From: an uncultured Eubacterium sp.
GTDB lineage: Bacteria > Bacillota > Clostridia > Peptostreptococcales > Anaerovoracaceae
Assembly (NCBI GenBank): GCA_946614405.1
Contig: CAMOGZ010000108.1
Span: 1-5,581 of the forward strand
Reading direction: 5' to 3'
DNA: 5,581 nucleotides
The notes under the pieces were generated by a model. That model made no database searches. It was given only the letters and a program-made list of their open reading frames with translations, and was not told the origin of the DNA. Below, one piece after another: positions 5,070 through 5,581 of this stretch. Position numbers and translations under genes: made by a program. How positions within the stretch are numbered: the stretch's first letter is position 1; each line of letters starts with the position of its first letter.

Positions 5070-5513
5070 ATGGAACGTGAGCAACTTATTCAGGAGATCA
5101 TAACCCGGGTGAAGGGGGAGTTCGCCGCAGAAGGGGAGAGCCGGAACATCGCGGAATTCGCCTACGAGCGGGGAGAAGCCTATGCGAAGACCCGGCGGTT
5201 TGACAACTCCCGCTACTATCATAACTACAGCTTCCGGCTGGATGACGGAAGTCAGGTATTCTCCAGCTCCTTCTTCAGCATCTATACCACCCGGAATCAG
5301 ACGGGGGCATACCTGGATGCGGAGAAGGTGGTGAAGGAACTCCTGGGGGACGAGAAGGACCGGCTCTTTCATTTGGTCCGGGACCAGCGGTTCGGCATCA
5401 ACGGCGTCTTCAAAGCGGCACTCTCACCGGGAGAGCCCCAGCAGATCAGCTACACCGATTATGTACTGGTGATCGCAGCCTTCTGCGCCGGAGTAATGAA
5501 TACAAGTAAGTAA
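5070..5513 (+). CDS. Uncharacterised 147-residue protein
   Basis: I do not recognise this protein. It starts with a charged predicted helix (residues 1-42, rich in Glu, Arg and Lys), followed by an aromatic cluster RYYHNYSFRLDDG (48-60) and a serine- and aromatic-rich stretch with likely beta character (61-82). Then come a second helical part (83-105) and a hydrophobic C-terminal stretch YVLVIAAFCAGVM (131-143) too short for a confident membrane segment. No signal peptide, metal-binding cysteine set or known catalytic motif is visible; it is probably a small cytoplasmic protein. The ATG at 5070 is chosen because GGAGAGG (5054-5060) lies 9 bp upstream. ATGs at 5004 and 5049 are in frame, but the first lies before the ilvE terminator hairpin and neither has a good ribosome binding site. 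GC-rich codon use like the neighbouring genes and a strong terminator after the stop support a real gene. Confidence 0.75.
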   Translation: MEREQLIQEIITRVKGEFAAEGESRNIAEFAYERGEAYAKTRRFDNSRYYHNYSFRLDDGSQVFSSSFFSIYTTRNQTGAYLDAEKVVKELLGDEKDRLFHLVRDQRFGINGVFKAALSPGEPQQISYTDYVLVIAAFCAGVMNTSK

Positions 5514-5516
5514 TGC

Positions 5517-5544
5517 AAAGAGGATCCGATGTGGATCCTCTTTT
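5517..5544 (+). terminator. Intrinsic terminator of the uncharacterised gene
   Basis: AAAGAGGATCC (5517-5527) pairs perfectly over 11 bp with GGATCCTCTTT (5533-5543) around the loop GATGT, ending in TTTT. The A-run on the left makes it usable on the minus strand as well. It begins 3 bp after the stop codon. Confidence 0.9.
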
Positions 5545-5581
5545 CTCGTAATTGTATTATTCTTTTTATTCAGAGCCGGGG
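5545..5581. other. AT-rich window end with no callable feature
   Basis: 37 bp, AT-rich apart from the last few bases. Because the preceding hairpin looks bidirectional, the 3' end of a convergent minus-strand gene could begin at the very edge, but too few bases are present to support this. Confidence 0.3.

Overview
This 5.6 kb window looks like ordinary chromosome from a Gram-positive anaerobe of the class Clostridia, most likely a gut Lachnospiraceae or a close relative. The reasons are the strong AGGAGG-type ribosome binding sites, the TTGACA/TATAAT-like and extended -10 promoters, compact GC-rich intrinsic terminators, and gene families typical of that group: an oxaloacetate decarboxylase-type carboxyltransferase that ends without a biotin domain, a ferredoxin-tailed aldo/keto reductase, and PrsW. 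The family-level assignment is inference. No rRNA, CRISPR array, insertion sequence, phage gene or replication origin is visible.

Layout. (1) 2-466: 3' end of an oadA-type gene on the plus strand, closed by a strong terminator (492-535). (2) 536-600: a short convergent intergenic gap holding a striking 29-bp perfect dyad made of two copies of TTGTGTACACAA. (3) 601-1708: a divergent pair, a MutT-like Nudix hydrolase (minus) and a small nitroreductase-family flavoprotein (plus), separated by 94 bp with an extended -10 promoter facing each way. (4) 1720-1911: two back-to-back terminators, then a minus-strand tRNA-Pro(CGG) with encoded CCA and its own promoter. (5) 1928-3867: a promoter followed by a two-gene operon, an aldo/keto reductase with a C-terminal 2x[4Fe-4S] domain and an 11-bp-spaced PrsW-family membrane protease. 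(6) 3868-4987: ilvE, a branched-chain aminotransferase, with its own promoter and a possible CodY site just upstream. (7) 4988-5544: a 147-residue protein of unknown function with its own terminator, then 37 bp without a callable feature.

The genes do not form one pathway. They read as small independent transcription units of central metabolism (oadA, ilvE), housekeeping and redox or nucleotide-damage functions (Nudix, nitroreductase, ferredoxin-type reductase), membrane proteolysis and one tRNA. I see no convincing new multi-gene system. The points most worth a second look are the aldo/keto reductase, whose catalytic tetrad appears to have lost its Tyr and Lys while both Fe-S motifs are intact; its tight pairing with PrsW; the palindrome at 551-579 in a place where no promoter is expected; and the uncharacterised protein at 5070-5513.
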